A stretch of 64,000 nucleotides of DNA from assembly GCA_043228905.1 (NCBI GenBank), contig JBHGNT010000027.1:62001-126000 (forward strand), written 5' to 3'. Position numbers and translations under genes: made by a program. Source of the stretch: Azolla caroliniana (taxonomy: Eukaryota; Polypodiophyta). Shown here piece after piece: positions 29,792-40,855 of this stretch. The notes beneath the pieces were generated by a model. The model ran no database searches. It had not been told where the DNA came from and saw nothing but the letters and a program-made list of their open reading frames with translations. Position 1 is the first letter of the stretch, and each line of letters starts with the position of its first letter.

Positions 29792-29863
29792 TGGAGTATA
29801 GCCAAGCGGTAAGGCATCGGTTTTTGATACCGACACGCAAAGGTTCGAATCCTTTTACTCCAG
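29792..29863 (+). tRNA. trnQ-UUG: tRNA-Gln(UUG)
   Basis: TGGAGTA with TACTCCA, anticodon loop TTTTGAT (TTG) in TCGGT/ACCGA, T arm AAAGG-TTCGAAT-CCTTT. Normal tRNA-Gln, in contrast to the leucine-type UUG tRNA at 2,223. Confidence 0.93.
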
Positions 29864-30617
29864 GATCCTAAGGCGGCATTCAAAGCATTGCTCATTCATA
29901 GCCTTCTTGTCTGAGTCATTCTTCTCACTCGGCTTGGAAGGCATCGCCGCCTTTCATCGGCAACGCCGCATGCCTCGCTCTTCTTTCTTGGAGAAACGTT
30001 GCCTTTACGGAACGGATACTTCTTGCATGCATTAAGCCATGCGAAGAAGGAATGAGTGCAACCAAGTGCTACCATGTGCAAGGACTAGGCGAAGCGATGG
30101 ACCCCGCACAGACAGTTAAACAAACGCCTTCAGCGATGAACCGCAGGCAGTGAGATACCAAAGATATGATCTATTGAGCAAGATCCAAGATCGACTGAGC
30201 CTGGAGTGATGGGATCTGAAAAACCAACCTATAGAGATAGGCCCAAGGTCTGACTTGGCTAGCTGTTCTGAAAGAAATAGGTGCGGAAAATCTAATTTGG
30301 TAATGTTTCAATGGAAATCCAACTAGATAGTGGCGAAGCTACGTCATTTTACTCTGATGCGTATCCTAACATACATACATACATAATAGTACCATGTACG
30401 GCATCGGTACTGATACCGATGGTTCTTTTGAATTATATGCCGCCTGTTCTACTCCAACATCCTCGAGATCTGGAAAGCAGAGTATTATGGATGAGGAAGA
30501 ACCCTGGCAATAGACATGTATGGACTTGGAGAGAGGCCTATTCTAGGTCGTCTCGACTATTCCGGTGATAAAACAAGGTAAAGAGACCCGCAACCTCTTC
30601 GTACCAAGCCAGGTAAT
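29864..30617. other. Spacer between trnQ and trnW
   Basis: No gene recognised; a (CATA)n run near 30,371-30,386. The plus-strand frame 30,311-30,568 is open but unlike known proteins. Confidence 0.6.
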
Positions 30618-30690
30618 CAGGAGAAAAGGGATTCGAACCCTTAACCTTTGGTTTTGGAGACCATTGTTCTACCATTGGAACTATTCTCCT
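30618..30690 (-). tRNA. trnW-CCA: tRNA-Trp(CCA)
   Basis: Minus strand: AGGAGAA with TTCTCCT, anticodon loop CTCCAAA (CCA), T arm AAGGG-TTCGAAT-CCCTT. Confidence 0.93.
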
Positions 30691-30764
30691 GAAATTAAAT
30701 AATTACTTACGAGCCGGCCGGTTACTTTGCCTTTATTCCTTGGCGTTGAACCGTGCGGCTTCAT

Positions 30765-30796
<32 letters not shown>

Positions 30797-31444
30797 AAGG
30801 CGGTTCATGCGGAAGAAGCGGTTCATCGTGCTTGCTTCATGTGGATTTCTAGGCCTTCATGCGGTGATATACAACGGCAGCAAGCAAGCAAGCAAGCAAG
30901 CAAGCATGAAGGCCGATATCGTCGTTCTTTGGCTTGTGCCTGCCTTTTGGCCGGCTTCATCCGGCCGGGCCGGGCCGGGCCGGGCCGGGCCGCCGCCCCT
31001 ATTTATTTGATGAATCCCGTCCCGCAGTTTATGCTAAGACAGTGTGCGAGGGGCGCATATAGTCAGCTGCTCACAACCAACCTACTTTCGTCTTGAAATG
31101 CCTTCTTAAGGCACTTTCCTCTCACTAGGTGAAAAGAAAGGAGTTTGCAGAAACGAATTGGAAAGGACCTCAAAGAAAGCAGCAAACCAATGGTACGCTA
31201 ATTTACTTGGTCCTATCGATTTCTCACGTTAATAATAACCAAACGTGAAGTGGCCCGGTTAAGGTAGGGTTGTAGCGCCTGAAATTGCCTACCTCTATGT
31301 ATGAAGAAGATAATGAACCAAATGTCATCTAGCAGCGCCATACCACTTAAATGAGATTAAGGTTTGGCTCCGACACTCCAACATGCCGACCGAGAATTCC
31401 CGGAGAACAACACCGTTCTATGAAACATTCAAGGAAGGTTTGTG
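30691..31444. other. Array-rich spacer between trnW and trnR-UCG
   Basis: (CAAG)n at 30,765-30,796 and 30,880-30,906, and (CCGGG)n at 30,962-30,991. Repeated fragments such as GGCGGTTCATGCGGAAGAAG belong to the palindromic module set. The open frames here only translate the repeats. Confidence 0.7.
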
Positions 31445-31518
31445 TGCACCGAAGGGGACTTGAACCTCTAACCACCTGGTTCGAAGCCAGGTACTCTATC
31501 CGATTGAGCTATCGGTGC
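31445..31518 (-). tRNA. trnR-UCG: tRNA-Arg(UCG)
   Basis: Minus strand: GCACCGA with TCGGTGC, anticodon loop CTTCGAA (TCG) in CCTGG/CCAGG, T arm AGAGG-TTCAAGT-CCCCT. Confidence 0.92.
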
Positions 31519-31856
31519 TGCCTGCTGCTTTCAGAACACGCTTTCCCTGTCTATCTTTGGTAGGCGATTTGCTGGTTTCTGGAGCACCGCTTGTTTAGCA
31601 GGTGGATCCAGAGTGCCAAAGAAAAGAAGAGCGGTTTTCCGCTTCTTCCGCCGGCCGCAGGTCAGCCTCTGAGGGCGCATCCCGGGCTTGTCCACGTCAA
31701 CGCTATAGGTGACTTGTTCAGGAGGCAGCTTTTCTTTTCGGGCTGGTCCTCGTGGATGGTTCTCTAACCTTCCACACACTGTTAAGGAATGACCTAGTCA
31801 TGTAATAGGGTCTCTTAAAGGAAATTATGCGGGTAGGTACTTGCAGCTCATAGAGG

Positions 31857-31891
<35 letters not shown>

Positions 31892-32334
31892 CGGGTGTTG
31901 AGACTTCGCCAGCCCAGCCCAGCCCAGCCCAGCCCAGCCAACATGGGTGCTGCTTTCGCGCTCCTATGCAGCAGCAGAAAGCCATTCTGTTAATGAAAGC
32001 GGCGAGTCATGCCACGATGAACCGCTTCATCGAAAAGCGTTAGTGAAAAGTACAGCGCGCAGCCGGAATATTATTATTATTCGTTACTCATTTCATGACT
32101 GAAGCGCCAGCCAAAAAAACAAAACAAACAAAAAACTAGCACCTTTGAAAACAAAAGTGGTAGGGCCAGGAAGCCACCTGGCAATAGGAAAGTGCACGAA
32201 TCGAGATCCGGCCTCTCCTCATTACGAAGAACCGGCAGATTCAGGTAGCTTGCCGGCCAAGTGAAGTGGTAGCTTGCCTAAGGCAGGTTCCTGTTCTTAC
32301 AAGGGGTCTTCCGGGCTTCTGACAATGAATTTTC
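31519..32334. other. Spacer with arrays
   Basis: No gene recognised; (GCAC)n at 31,856-31,892 and (AGCCC)n at 31,913-31,938. Confidence 0.65.
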
Positions 32335-32583
32335 GAGGATTCTAGGGATAACATTGTTGAGCGAACACTGGACGTTGACATTTATAGGAAGGTACTACTT
32401 TGGGCGATCTTCAACAAAGTTGTGCTAATAGGCCTTCAAGCAAGTAGGAACCTGTATGTCGATAAGGTTTGTGCCTTGTTTAGGGATAGGTATCCGCTCT
32501 TGAAAATCACCGGCCCGCCCCTTCCACCCATCATAGTGCCCCCTCGTCCGTTACTTTACCTCAGTGCTCTCCTGCCCGCGTAA
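32335..32583 (+). CDS. Hypothetical ORF without ATG
   Basis: An uninterrupted 82-codon frame ending in TAA: an acidic start (EDSRDNIVERTLDVDIYRK), a hydrophobic segment (VLLWAIFNKVVLIGL) and a proline-rich end (GPPLPPIIVPPRP). Upstream in-frame stops are TGA/TAA and could be editing sites. I do not recognise it. Could be an exon, a foreign fragment or chance. The copy in the other arm is 60,114-60,362. Confidence 0.3.
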   Translation, partial: EDSRDNIVERTLDVDIYRKVLLWAIFNKVVLIGLQASRNLYVDKVCALFRDRYPLLKITGPPLPPIIVPPRPLLYLSALLPA

Positions 32584-32780
32584 CATTATGAAAGGGTTGA
32601 GAACAGCAACGGCGACGGTATAGCAAGAGAAAGCTAGAGAGAAAGGGCTATGGGAATGTGAAGGACTCCCTTCGTTGAAAAAGAAAGTGTCGATTGTCTA
32701 TTCTTTAGGCACTCGCGGGAGACTAATCTCTCCTAGAGAACACGTGTGGGAAGTATTCGTTTCTAATAATCCCAAAGTCT

Positions 32781-33131
32781 TTAAGGTTTTGACCATTTTG
32801 TGTAACCATTAGGATGCTCCGAAAACACTGGAGTACAGGAAGGAAACACTGGTGTCAAAGCATTCTTTGGGAACCACATCCTGTTCTTCCTAGATGGATG
32901 ATTTGCCCCGTTTGATGCCGTCGTGTGAAAGTTGTTTTCATGATTTAGGAATTCAACTGATTTTAGGTAATCCATCTTTATGTGGCACGACATGAAAGGT
33001 GCTATGAAAAACACGTAACCGACCGAATTACGTGAAATGGATAAATCAATCTGGTTAGGGCATTCTTTAGAACTTACTTCAGGAAGAATCATCCAGGGCT
33101 GCGGTTGCGGTTTCTTCTTTCTTGTATTCAT
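32781..33131 (-). CDS. Hypothetical 116-residue ORF
   Basis: ATG-started minus-strand frame, Lys/Pro-rich N terminus (MNTRKKKPQPQPW), with an internal near-repeat TPVFPS / TPVFSE. Its first ~24 codons lie in the 138-bp repeat also found at 45,357. Most real genes here carry editing stops, so an open frame is not strong evidence. No family recognised. Copy at 59,566-59,916 on the plus strand. Confidence 0.25.
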   Translation of the reverse strand: MNTRKKKPQPQPWMILPEVSSKECPNQIDLSISRNSVGYVFFIAPFMSCHIKMDYLKSVEFLNHENNFHTTASNGANHPSRKNRMWFPKNALTPVFPSCTPVFSEHPNGYTKWSKP

Positions 33132-33196
33132 AACTTTTTTCTATTGCTTTTTCGGCGAAAAGGCAAGCAAGTTTTACCTGACTTAACTGAAAAGCC
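33059..33196. repeat. 138-bp repeat, copy 1
   Basis: Identical to 45,357-45,494 (same orientation), with a third copy in the inverted arm at 59,501-59,638. The 45,357 copy sits between nad3 and the atp1 intron remnant. Confidence 0.95.
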
Positions 33197-33217
33197 TAGA
33201 AGTGTTTGTAATGCACA

Positions 33218-33291
33218 GCATCCTTAGCTCAGTCGGATAGAGCAACAACCTTCTAAGTTGAAGGTCACAGGTTCAAGTCCTGTAGGATGCG
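33218..33291 (+). tRNA. trnR-UCU: tRNA-Arg(UCU)
   Basis: GCATCCT with AGGATGC, anticodon loop CTTCTAA (TCT) in a CAAC/GTTG stem, T arm ACAGG-TTCAAGT-CCTGT. Confidence 0.9.
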
Positions 33292-33511
33292 GAAAGTGCA
33301 CATTAGATTATATACCTACGGAATGCTTTGCCCTTGTTCAGGGCGGGCTAGCGGGTTCTTCCTTTCAACCGAACCTGCATCATGCTTCGGTCACTTTTCG
33401 CTATATTGGTATATGGGATTACTTGCCCCTTTTCACTTCTTTTTAAACAGCCATGATTATAAAGAACCAATCTCACTACGATTTTTATGAAACGAAGAAA
33501 GACTTTTTCTT

Positions 33512-33814
33512 ACGGATCTGGTCAAATATTTGACATTTTCCATGATTTCCTCTCTTTCAGGTATTCAGGGAATTCTCTCAAATAGAAGGAATATTACTAT
33601 TATGCCGACGCTAATTGAGTTAATGTTATTGGCTGTCAATTTGAACTCTCCGGTATTTTCTGTCTATTCGGATGATATGATGGGTTAATCACTCACTTTA
33701 CTAGTGTTAACGGTGGCAGTTGCGGAATTCGCAATTGGGCTGGCCATTCCGGTGGTAACTTCTCGAATTCGCGGGACCATTGCCGTGGAATTTCCTAATC
33801 GCATGAAAGGTCGA
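33512..33814 (+). CDS. nad4L: NADH dehydrogenase subunit 4L
   Basis: Small membrane subunit of complex I. ACG start then [32 protein letters not shown] and [15 protein letters not shown] are the conserved core; ends EFPNRMKG. One TAA at a conserved Gln (DDMMG-TAA-S). The stop is CGA (33,812-33,814), to be edited to UGA, giving exactly 100 residues as in other plants. Second copy in the inverted repeat. Confidence 0.94.
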
Positions 33815-33879
33815 GCACCATTAAACTCATTGCACTTCGTTTTTCCTTCTTGAATACGAAGTATACTTTGGCATTAAGG

Positions 33880-33963
33880 GAGGAGATACGATTCGAATCT
33901 CTCTTTTGAAAGCGGATTTACTGAAATCAAACGCTTTTTTCATTCGGCCACTTCCCGCTTCGA
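33880..33963 (-). tRNA. Degenerate class II tRNA-like sequence
   Basis: Minus strand begins GGGAAGTGGCCGAATG like a Ser/Tyr/Leu tRNA and ends GATTCGAATC...CTCCTCCC, but the anticodon arm gives only GATTT-CAGT-AAATC with a 4-base loop. Probably a pseudogene; second copy at 58,734-58,817. Confidence 0.4.
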
Positions 33964-34019
33964 CTTTCCGAGCCAAGATTAGGGTTTATTTTGATATATG
34001 AACCCGGGCATATACGGGC

Positions 34020-34040
34020 TTTATGAGGTTTTTTCATAAA
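34020..34040 (+). terminator. Stem-loop downstream of nad4L
   Basis: TTTATGA/TCATAAA, 7-bp stem with a T-rich loop, about 200 bases after nad4L. Possible 3' end stabilising structure; function not shown. Confidence 0.3.
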
Positions 34041-34535
34041 ACGAAATACTCCCGATAGAAAAGTAGGGTCCCATTCACCTTATTCGCTTGCACCACCGGC
34101 TTGCTAGAGGCTCTACCGTTTCCGAAGTAATAACTTTTAATATATTAAGAAGAACAAAATAGAATCACCATGGCTAATACTTACTCTTTTACAGTCTGTC
34201 AGACTTTAAACGGCTTCTTTTCTTTTCTTTTCTTTTCTTTCGGGCCTCGCCCAAGAAAGAAAGCCGGATCAAGCCAGTTATAGGCTATAAACGTAACAAT
34301 TGTTATTTGGATTTTCTTATTTACACGCCTGAAGTATCAGGCAACTGTTTGAGGTCCCACGCAGCAGCAGCACGGTCTCGCTGATTTGTTTAGTCGAACG
34401 AAAAGGTGTCGCAAAAGAGTTTGATGAGGTCCAATGGCCTCGTATATTTTGCTTATTCAACACTCACTGGAAGATCCTGCTACGCTACCGAGGCTGTGGG
34501 CATTGCTAATTCTTTGCCTCTTTGGAGTTCCCCTT

Positions 34536-34576
<41 letters not shown>

Positions 34577-37013
34577 GCGGGCGGAAGAATGGGCACATGT
34601 CATTACAGCAGCGGAAGTGAAACCGGAGACCTGGCGGGAGATTACACCCATTACTGCAAACACTACTAACGAAAAGGTTGGGCAAGAAGACTCAACGATG
34701 AAGCGGCACAAAATAACGTAACGAGGGCTACGAGCAGTACAACAGCTACAGGCTGTATACATTCTAACCATCCATAGTGTTGGAAGCAAAAACGACGACT
34801 ATCTCAATTATTGGGGGGAAAGGGGGTATATTTTATTTTGCAAAAAGGGGATCACGGCAAACAAAGAATCTGAGTCAAGAGTCAGTGTTGCTTGCTGTCA
34901 CGAAGGGCATGGAGGATGTTGATCATTGCGTTGATGGAGATTCCGGCCGGAGAAAGCGGTGTCGTGGATTGTAGTCTAAGTTGGTTAAACTGCCTGCCTG
35001 CGTGCGCACTTGGATTTTTTAAATGACATCGAGATACAGAAACCCCCGCCCGACCGCATGAACCGCTTCATCGAAAACCCTTCATTTTCATGCTGCGTGA
35101 GATAAGCAATTTACGGCTCAACCTCCCATGACGAGTATGATTACTACGTAGACACCGCTATAGACACTTCACAAAGTACAGAAATTGATGACGATGTACT
35201 AGAGCTTGATCCGTAGGATCGCTATGATTTAGACTTTGAGGAGGATGACGGATTAGTGAACCAAAAAGAAAGAGTTGTTGAACAAAAGGCTAGATTGAAA
35301 AAAATCAGAAAAGAAAACCCTAAATGTTCCGCAAATACGTCCAAAGCGTATGCTTTGTTTTGGAAGAAACGAATGTTACTATGCAGAATGCGGGCCTAGC
35401 GAATATAACGAGCGAAAACTACTTTTTTATTTTGCAGATTTTAGTCCCGCAGGACAGGATTTGGCCAAACCAAAGTTGTGTCATTCTGAAAGGATGATTT
35501 GTTGTAGCACATGTCGTCTTTTTCATGGCTAATCTGCGGCGTGTTTTTCATAGTAGGGTCACGAGAGAGACTGTAAAGCCGAGAAACCCCTGTAGAACAG
35601 GGAACCAGCGGTACGACCGAATATAATGTTAGCGCTATTTTCCCACTGAAAACGATTTCTATACTCATTAAGAGGGCAACTTCCGTATCTATAACATCAT
35701 TGGCAGGGAACCCGGTAGCCAATCATACCATCTAAAACGAACGATCTAGAAGAAATTTGGTAGATTCAAATATATGGTTTAATCATCTACAGTCCAATCA
35801 GAATGACAGAGCCAGGGAAGTCTTCGCTAGGTTTCTTCCGCCGCGCGCGCGCGCCGGGAATCCGCTTACCCTTATCGAACCTGCAACAAGTTCAATCTAA
35901 GACATGCTCAAATCAACGATTGGCCTATTTTGTTTGTCAAATCGATTCTGGATCAATTGGCGAAAGGTCTTTGAGGAATAATAGTCCGATCGTTGATTTC
36001 CTCAGCAGAGCCGCCGTTCTTGAACAACAAGACTAAAGCAGCCATTCGACCAACAGGAACGGACTGCAAGGAAGCAACAAAAACAACAGGTTGTAGAGAA
36101 CCCACGCCAGCTGTTGAGAAGCTGCGAGAACAGCCAAGAAGCCACCAACAGATAGAAATAGAGGGCGAGATCTATCGATACGAGGACCACCAACTGCTAC
36201 GTTAGCTTAGCTGGAACCTGCATACTTATCATCAATTCCCGTGACATCACTCCTGTACCCCTTGTGACTAACGTTTACGGATTAACCTGCTTGCTGTTTC
36301 TTCAAGCACCATGAATGAAGGTGCCGGCTTTTTCTGGGATAGAACTACTGCAATCTGGGTAAGGTATACCTTCTACAAGAACTACAAGAAGGTAGCTCTT
36401 CTGTTAGGAGGAATACACAGCTCACTGTAGGTCTTTGGGGAATTTACAGGTCTATCGCTCTTGCAGCAAATTCAATCTAAGACTGGCACTGAAGAGGCCA
36501 AAGGGGAACTAAGGCTAACGTCAACGATTCCTTTTTAGTTTAGTGCGATGGAAAAAAAAACAATCTCTTGGTGGAGCCCTTATCCGTATTGAAATGTGAA
36601 TCATATTGCTTATTCTATTATTCATACTCTTCAGGAAATTACTGTTTTAAACAATATTTTCGGATCGGAAATGAAACCTGTTGATAATCTCTCGCTCGGT
36701 TAGTTACTGCCTCTCGCCAATAACTAACCGGGAGCGGAACGGCCATCGGCAAGGCGGATCATCATCTTACGTCTTGGGCGTGGGCGGGGGCGGACCCCGC
36801 CCCGACGTATACATTCCATTACCTGAAGAGAAAAACACTACAGAAGCCATTTATTCACCATTTATTCAATAGTAACGTGCGGTGCCTTCACTTATCCAAC
36901 CATTCATTAAGCCCCCATCCTGGTACAACCTATTTGTTTTCCAAACCAAAGACGTTGCGTGCAATTGTAGGAGTAATATATGCAGAATTCAATATAGCCC
37001 TGGTCATCATATT
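34041..37013. other. Unassigned region with plasmid-like and cob fragments
   Basis: No intact gene recognised. TTTTC array at 34,211-34,239, (CTTG)n array at 34,536-34,577, a cob fragment at 36,826-36,893 and an inverted repeat GGTTAGTTA/TAACTAACC at 36,699-36,729. A plus-strand frame around 35,130-35,350 is acidic then basic (DTAIDTSQSTEIDDDVLELD; KARLKKIRKENPK) and resembles the plasmid-like ORFs further right. Confidence 0.55.
36826..36893 (-). pseudogene. cob: cob fragment
   Basis: Minus strand resembles the cob segment at about 43,770-43,835 (AACACTAC..GAAGCCATTTAT.., ..ATAGTAACGTGCGGTGCC), coding for VEAPHVTIG in cob, with an 11-base duplication-like insertion. Non-functional. Confidence 0.75.
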
Positions 37014-37586
37014 TCACTTTGCCTTCCCTGCACTTTTCTTAAAGCCGCTCCATGAGAAATAAGTCTCCCCTTCTGTGTTGGCTGAAGTGATGATAATTAC
37101 TTTGAACTCTCAAAGATGCGCAAGAGTCTCAGAATTCTCTTTCAATTACGGAAGTTCCTTTGACAAGAAAGTTGTGGCCATTGAGAAATGGAATTCAATA
37201 GAGTTTCTTCATATTTCGACTAGGTAATAGGGGGAGATAATCATACTGAGTTTCTCCAAAAGTTTGTACATAATGTGCCCTCACAAAACGCTCTATGCTA
37301 AGTGAGTGACGTACGCTTTTCTCTCTGACTCTTAGCTTAGTAAAGATTTGTTAAATTAAAACAATTTTTTGGTCAAAGCTCCACTTCACGTCTTTATGCG
37401 TTTTTAACCACGAGGATTCTCTGTAGCTAATTTGACACTTTCAAGTGAGTTGGAGGGTGCCCCTAGAACTAAAATGGTTTTACACAATCTAAAAACTTCC
37501 AGAACATGGGTATAATCAGATTTTGATGGGAAATCTTAGCATAATACGTTTCTGTAATGAAAACGGAGTATACTTGGAGTGAACGT
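37014..37586 (-). CDS. rpl5: Ribosomal protein L5
   Basis: uL5 of the mitochondrial large subunit. ACG start at 37,586; FHYRNVLC-TAA-DF, VFRLCKTILVLGAPSN, KLATENPRG, then near the C terminus FKVIIITSANTEGETYFSWS and TGA at 37,014. 573 nt, 190 residues. Around a dozen in-frame stops at Gln/Arg positions imply U-to-C editing. In the ancestral cluster rpl16 lies upstream and rps14 downstream; neither is recognisable here, so rpl5 seems to have been separated from its cluster by recombination. Confidence 0.9.
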
Positions 37587-37901
37587 AGGCAAGCTGTGTG
37601 TCTTTTCGTGCAGAAACTAAGGTAGAAATGGAAGCACTTTTTGCTATTCGCCTCACGAGCGGGCTCTTATCACTCCGCTCGCGTAGTGAACGGAACGGAA
37701 GGGCGTTAAAGAAAAGAAACGTTAGCCGCCCGCTCTTCCATTTCCTAAAAACCCTCAATATGACTAATTGTGTTAGTAGCGGCACTAAATATTTGAATAG
37801 GAGAGAAGAGCTAACGTGCTCAGCAACCGCCCGCCCGTTTAATAATTTATTCATTTTTTGAGCAGGTATATTGTCATAATCTGTCTCGATTTGACGGCAT
37901 C
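37587..37901. other. Spacer upstream of rpl5
   Basis: Open frames exist on both strands (37,598-37,861 plus; 37,516-37,854 minus). A remnant of the rpl16 C terminus would be expected here, but I could not align it convincingly. Confidence 0.5.
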
Positions 37902-39365
37902 TTGCTATTGAAATATTTAGTTATCCAACCTAATATAATATTAAAAACTAGAATTAGAGAACATCAAATAGATCAAATTATTATATATGATAAAAAGAAA
38001 CTGAAAACACCGCTATTATATATACGGGACTCTCTAAAACTATTACCTTCGTTGAAATCTCTAGCTGAGACAATGCGTCCAGAGCTGAGTAGTAAAGGTT
38101 CAATTCCGCATAAAGAATCGAACAAGTTAAATATTAGAGATAAACAATATGAATTAATAAAGTATCTAAAACAGGATATAATGATATTAGCTGGAGTGCT
38201 TAAGCAAAGTATAAGAAAAATACTGCTTGCTTGCTGGGATCGGTTTAGTATAGATATAACGAAATGTCTGACAGTGTCGTCGATGGCAATGAAGATCTAT
38301 CGTACTCACTACTATCCAAAAGCATATCCAATATACAGGCCTGATGCTAACAAAGCATCATTTATTCGACGAGCGAGGTTGGGTTGGTGGCCACACTGAT
38401 GTATACAAGCCGTATGGTAAGGAAATGTATTATTATGACGTGAACTCGTTATACCCTTACGTAATGACAAAGCCTATGCCAGGGGGAAAACCTGTATGGA
38501 GACTTGTCAGGCAGCGATATGGAGCATCTATTTGGCTGCTTTGTGGAAGCGAATGCCCTGATACAATTAAAATACCATTACTACCCTATAAAGATCCTTA
38601 CATTACAAGGGAACATATTTCCTACAGGGACGTTTACAGGCGTCTACTTTACGGAAGAGTTAAAATATGCTATAAGATTGGGTTACAAAGTAGAAGTTAA
38701 GCATGGGTATTTATTTGAAAGGAAAGAAACTTTTATTGAATTTGTAAGCGAGATATATAAAGAGAGGCAGGAAGCAAAAAAGAGAGGCGACATGGTGACG
38801 TCATCTCTGCACAAATTGACAATGAACTCTCTGTACGGAAGGTTTGGTATAAAACCAGAAATGAATATAACAGAGATCTGTGATCAAGAAAGACTTGACA
38901 AGATAATGTCAATATATCCATATGGTATAGCTGAAGCTATAAATAATACGCATTATATATTGACTTATACAACACAAATGCAGCAGAAACTGAGAAATGA
39001 GGATTGTAAAGACGATTCATTTAGATCGATGATTCATTGGATGGACTCACGGAACGCCGGCTCTTCCTCAGCTGTACAGATGTCGGCAGCAATAACAGCA
39101 TATGCTCGAATACACATGTATCCCTATATTTCCCGGGTTCCTACTATACCGATACAGACTCTGTAGTACTAGACAAACCGTTGCCTCCGGAGTTAGTATC
39201 TTCGAGTTGGGTAAATTTAAGCTTGAATATAAAAAAGTAATAGAGGGTTATTTCTTAGCACCTAAATGTTATGCATTTAAAATTGAGGATGGTGATATGG
39301 TAAGATACAAAGGTGCAGCCAAGAAATTGGTAAATTTTAAGCGAGGAACAATATCAAAACCTTGA
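37902..39365 (+). pseudogene. Family B DNA polymerase relic (mitochondrial linear plasmid type)
   Basis: Protein-primed-type family B DNA polymerase, frameshifted. In order: an Exo III-like YLKQDIMIL (38,154-38,180), motif A DVNSLYPYV (38,437-38,463), motif B KLTMNSLYG (38,813-38,839), motif C YTDTDS (39,145-39,162), then a thumb-like FLAPKCYAFK and RYKGAAKK. These occur in several frames, with shifts near 38,390, 38,510 and 39,160, so no single protein can be made unless it is edited in an unusual way. Unlike the real genes, it does not show Gln/Arg stops typical of editing sites. Such enzymes replicate linear invertron plasmids; integrated copies are known in plant mtDNA. The most decayed part is the N terminus. 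Confidence 0.85.
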
Positions 39366-39536
39366 ACGAGTACAAACCTTCTAACAGCTAACTTTCATAT
39401 AAATTGGAAAGATCTCAGTCAGCATTTACCGCAAAGAAATGATGCTTAATGTGGGTATTGATCCCTCTCTCAAGCAAGCAAGAGATAATTGGTATTCAAG
39501 GATGGGCTGTGGGTAGATACAAACCCTAAAAAGAAA

Positions 39537-39713
39537 GGTTGAAGAACCAACCCGTCCCGTGGCTTCACCTAATAAAGTAGCAGCTGTAGAACCTACGCCG
39601 CAGAAGCGCAAGAAGAGGAAAGCTACGAGTCGTGAAGAAGTGTTACAACGTCGTGAAAAGAAGATGTTACAAGAGAAAATACAGAAGCTCGAAGAAAATG
39701 TATTGAGCGATTA
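39537..39713 (+). pseudogene. Plasmid-like Lys/Glu-rich ORF fragment
   Basis: Open frame without ATG: a PT/PK-rich part (EEPTRPVASPNKVAAVEPTP) followed by a basic coiled-coil segment (KRKKRKATSREEVLQRREKK), ending TAA at 39,713. Follows the polymerase relic on the same strand. Function unknown. Confidence 0.35.
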
Positions 39714-40855
39714 AAACGCACGACAATCGAAGAAATGTTACAGCTTGAGCTTCCAAAGTTCTTCGAAAAGCTACAGAAAAAAGAATAACTTCAATTATAT
39801 AAAATGGTCAAAAACAAAGAAGAAGATCTTTGGAAGACAACCCATAAAGAAGAGGATAATGGTCTAAAACAGCAAGCAGCAGTTCACGGAATGTACTGGT
39901 GGCATAGTCGCTGCACAGGCCAACAACGACATCAAAGTTACATCGAAAAAAAAGGATCAAGCTACTGCCTGCGAAGAACGCCGACTCGCAGCATTATGCT
40001 ACTCCAACAACATCGAAGATAAGTGAAGAATATAATATAAGTAAGGGCACTCCTCCTTGACTTGATAAATAAGTTGCAGAGAGGAAGGAAGGAACAGGAT
40101 TGAAACATGCCTCAAAATCTATTCATCATTTCCTAGGCAGAAATCAACGATTGGGCGTTTACCCATCCATCCTAACGGCCGGCAGATTAGACTCTTTAAA
40201 GCAATGCTTTATAATAGATAGAGCTGCTGCATTGTTTCTTCTTTAACAACTTTATTAGTTGCGGGAGGTTGATAGAATAATTGTTCTTGTCTGCTTGCGT
40301 AGACGACATATTGAAAAGGATTGGACCCTCTAGCCGTAACCGTTAAGACAGGTGCTGCTCTCCCAGCAAGCAGAGTTGGTGGGCGGGATCTCGCTGCATC
40401 GAAAGATCAGTCTAATGCGAAGACCGCCCGCCAAAACAAAAACAAAATTGCATGATGCAGCTACTCGGCAGGCAAAAATGTCTGCATCGACACTACGTGA
40501 AGAACGGGTTCAGCGTGCGTGGGAAGAACCGCAGCAGAGTGAAGCAGGATTGAACTCTTCATCCAATGCCATTTCCTAGGCAGAAATCAACGATTGAACC
40601 TGAGACGTTTACCCATCCATCCTCTAAAAGATTAGACTGCGGCTTTCAATATTAATTTATAGAATAGCATAGAAATGAAAAAAACTCTGCACTGTGGGCT
40701 TCATTGTCGCAGCAGATTCGGCATGCTGATGTAGCGGGGAGGACTCTCTTTCACCATTACTGCCTGCCTGCGCGAAAGGAAAGCAGCTAATCTCAGAATT
40801 TTTTTGAGGTGGTGGTAGTGTTCGGCGGCGAAGAAAGTGGTTCATGGTGATATTC

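Larger units (their letters stand above)
28697..34858. repeat. Large inverted repeat, arm 1 (>=6.16 kb)
   Basis: Reverse complement of 57,839-64,000; paired positions sum to 92,697 throughout. Ends after GGATCACGGC at 34,858. The left limit is set by the window end and may extend further. It includes most of atp4, an atp6 fragment, trnI, trnQ, trnW, two trnR genes and nad4L. Confidence 0.95.

Noticed and set aside
30740-31096. ORFs with KQASKQAS or LACLLACLL runs read as membrane or repeat proteins
   Set aside because: These residues are just translated (CAAG)n/(CTTG)n microsatellites and appear in any frame open through the array.
32781-33131. atp1 exon 1 reached through the 138-bp repeat
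   Set aside because: Sequence upstream of the repeat at 33,059 shows no Atp1 N-terminal motif on the plus strand, so this alternative junction does not restore atp1 within the window.
37587-37854. rpl16 C-terminal region upstream of rpl5
   Set aside because: Expected from ancestral gene order, but none of the three minus-strand frames aligns convincingly with plant L16.
40129-40620. A pair of tRNA genes on the minus strand (AGGCAGAAATCAACGATT and GTTTACCCATCCATCC occur twice, with a related copy near 57,690)
   Set aside because: Short repeats with a vaguely tRNA-like T loop, but no acceptor stem or anticodon arm can be formed.
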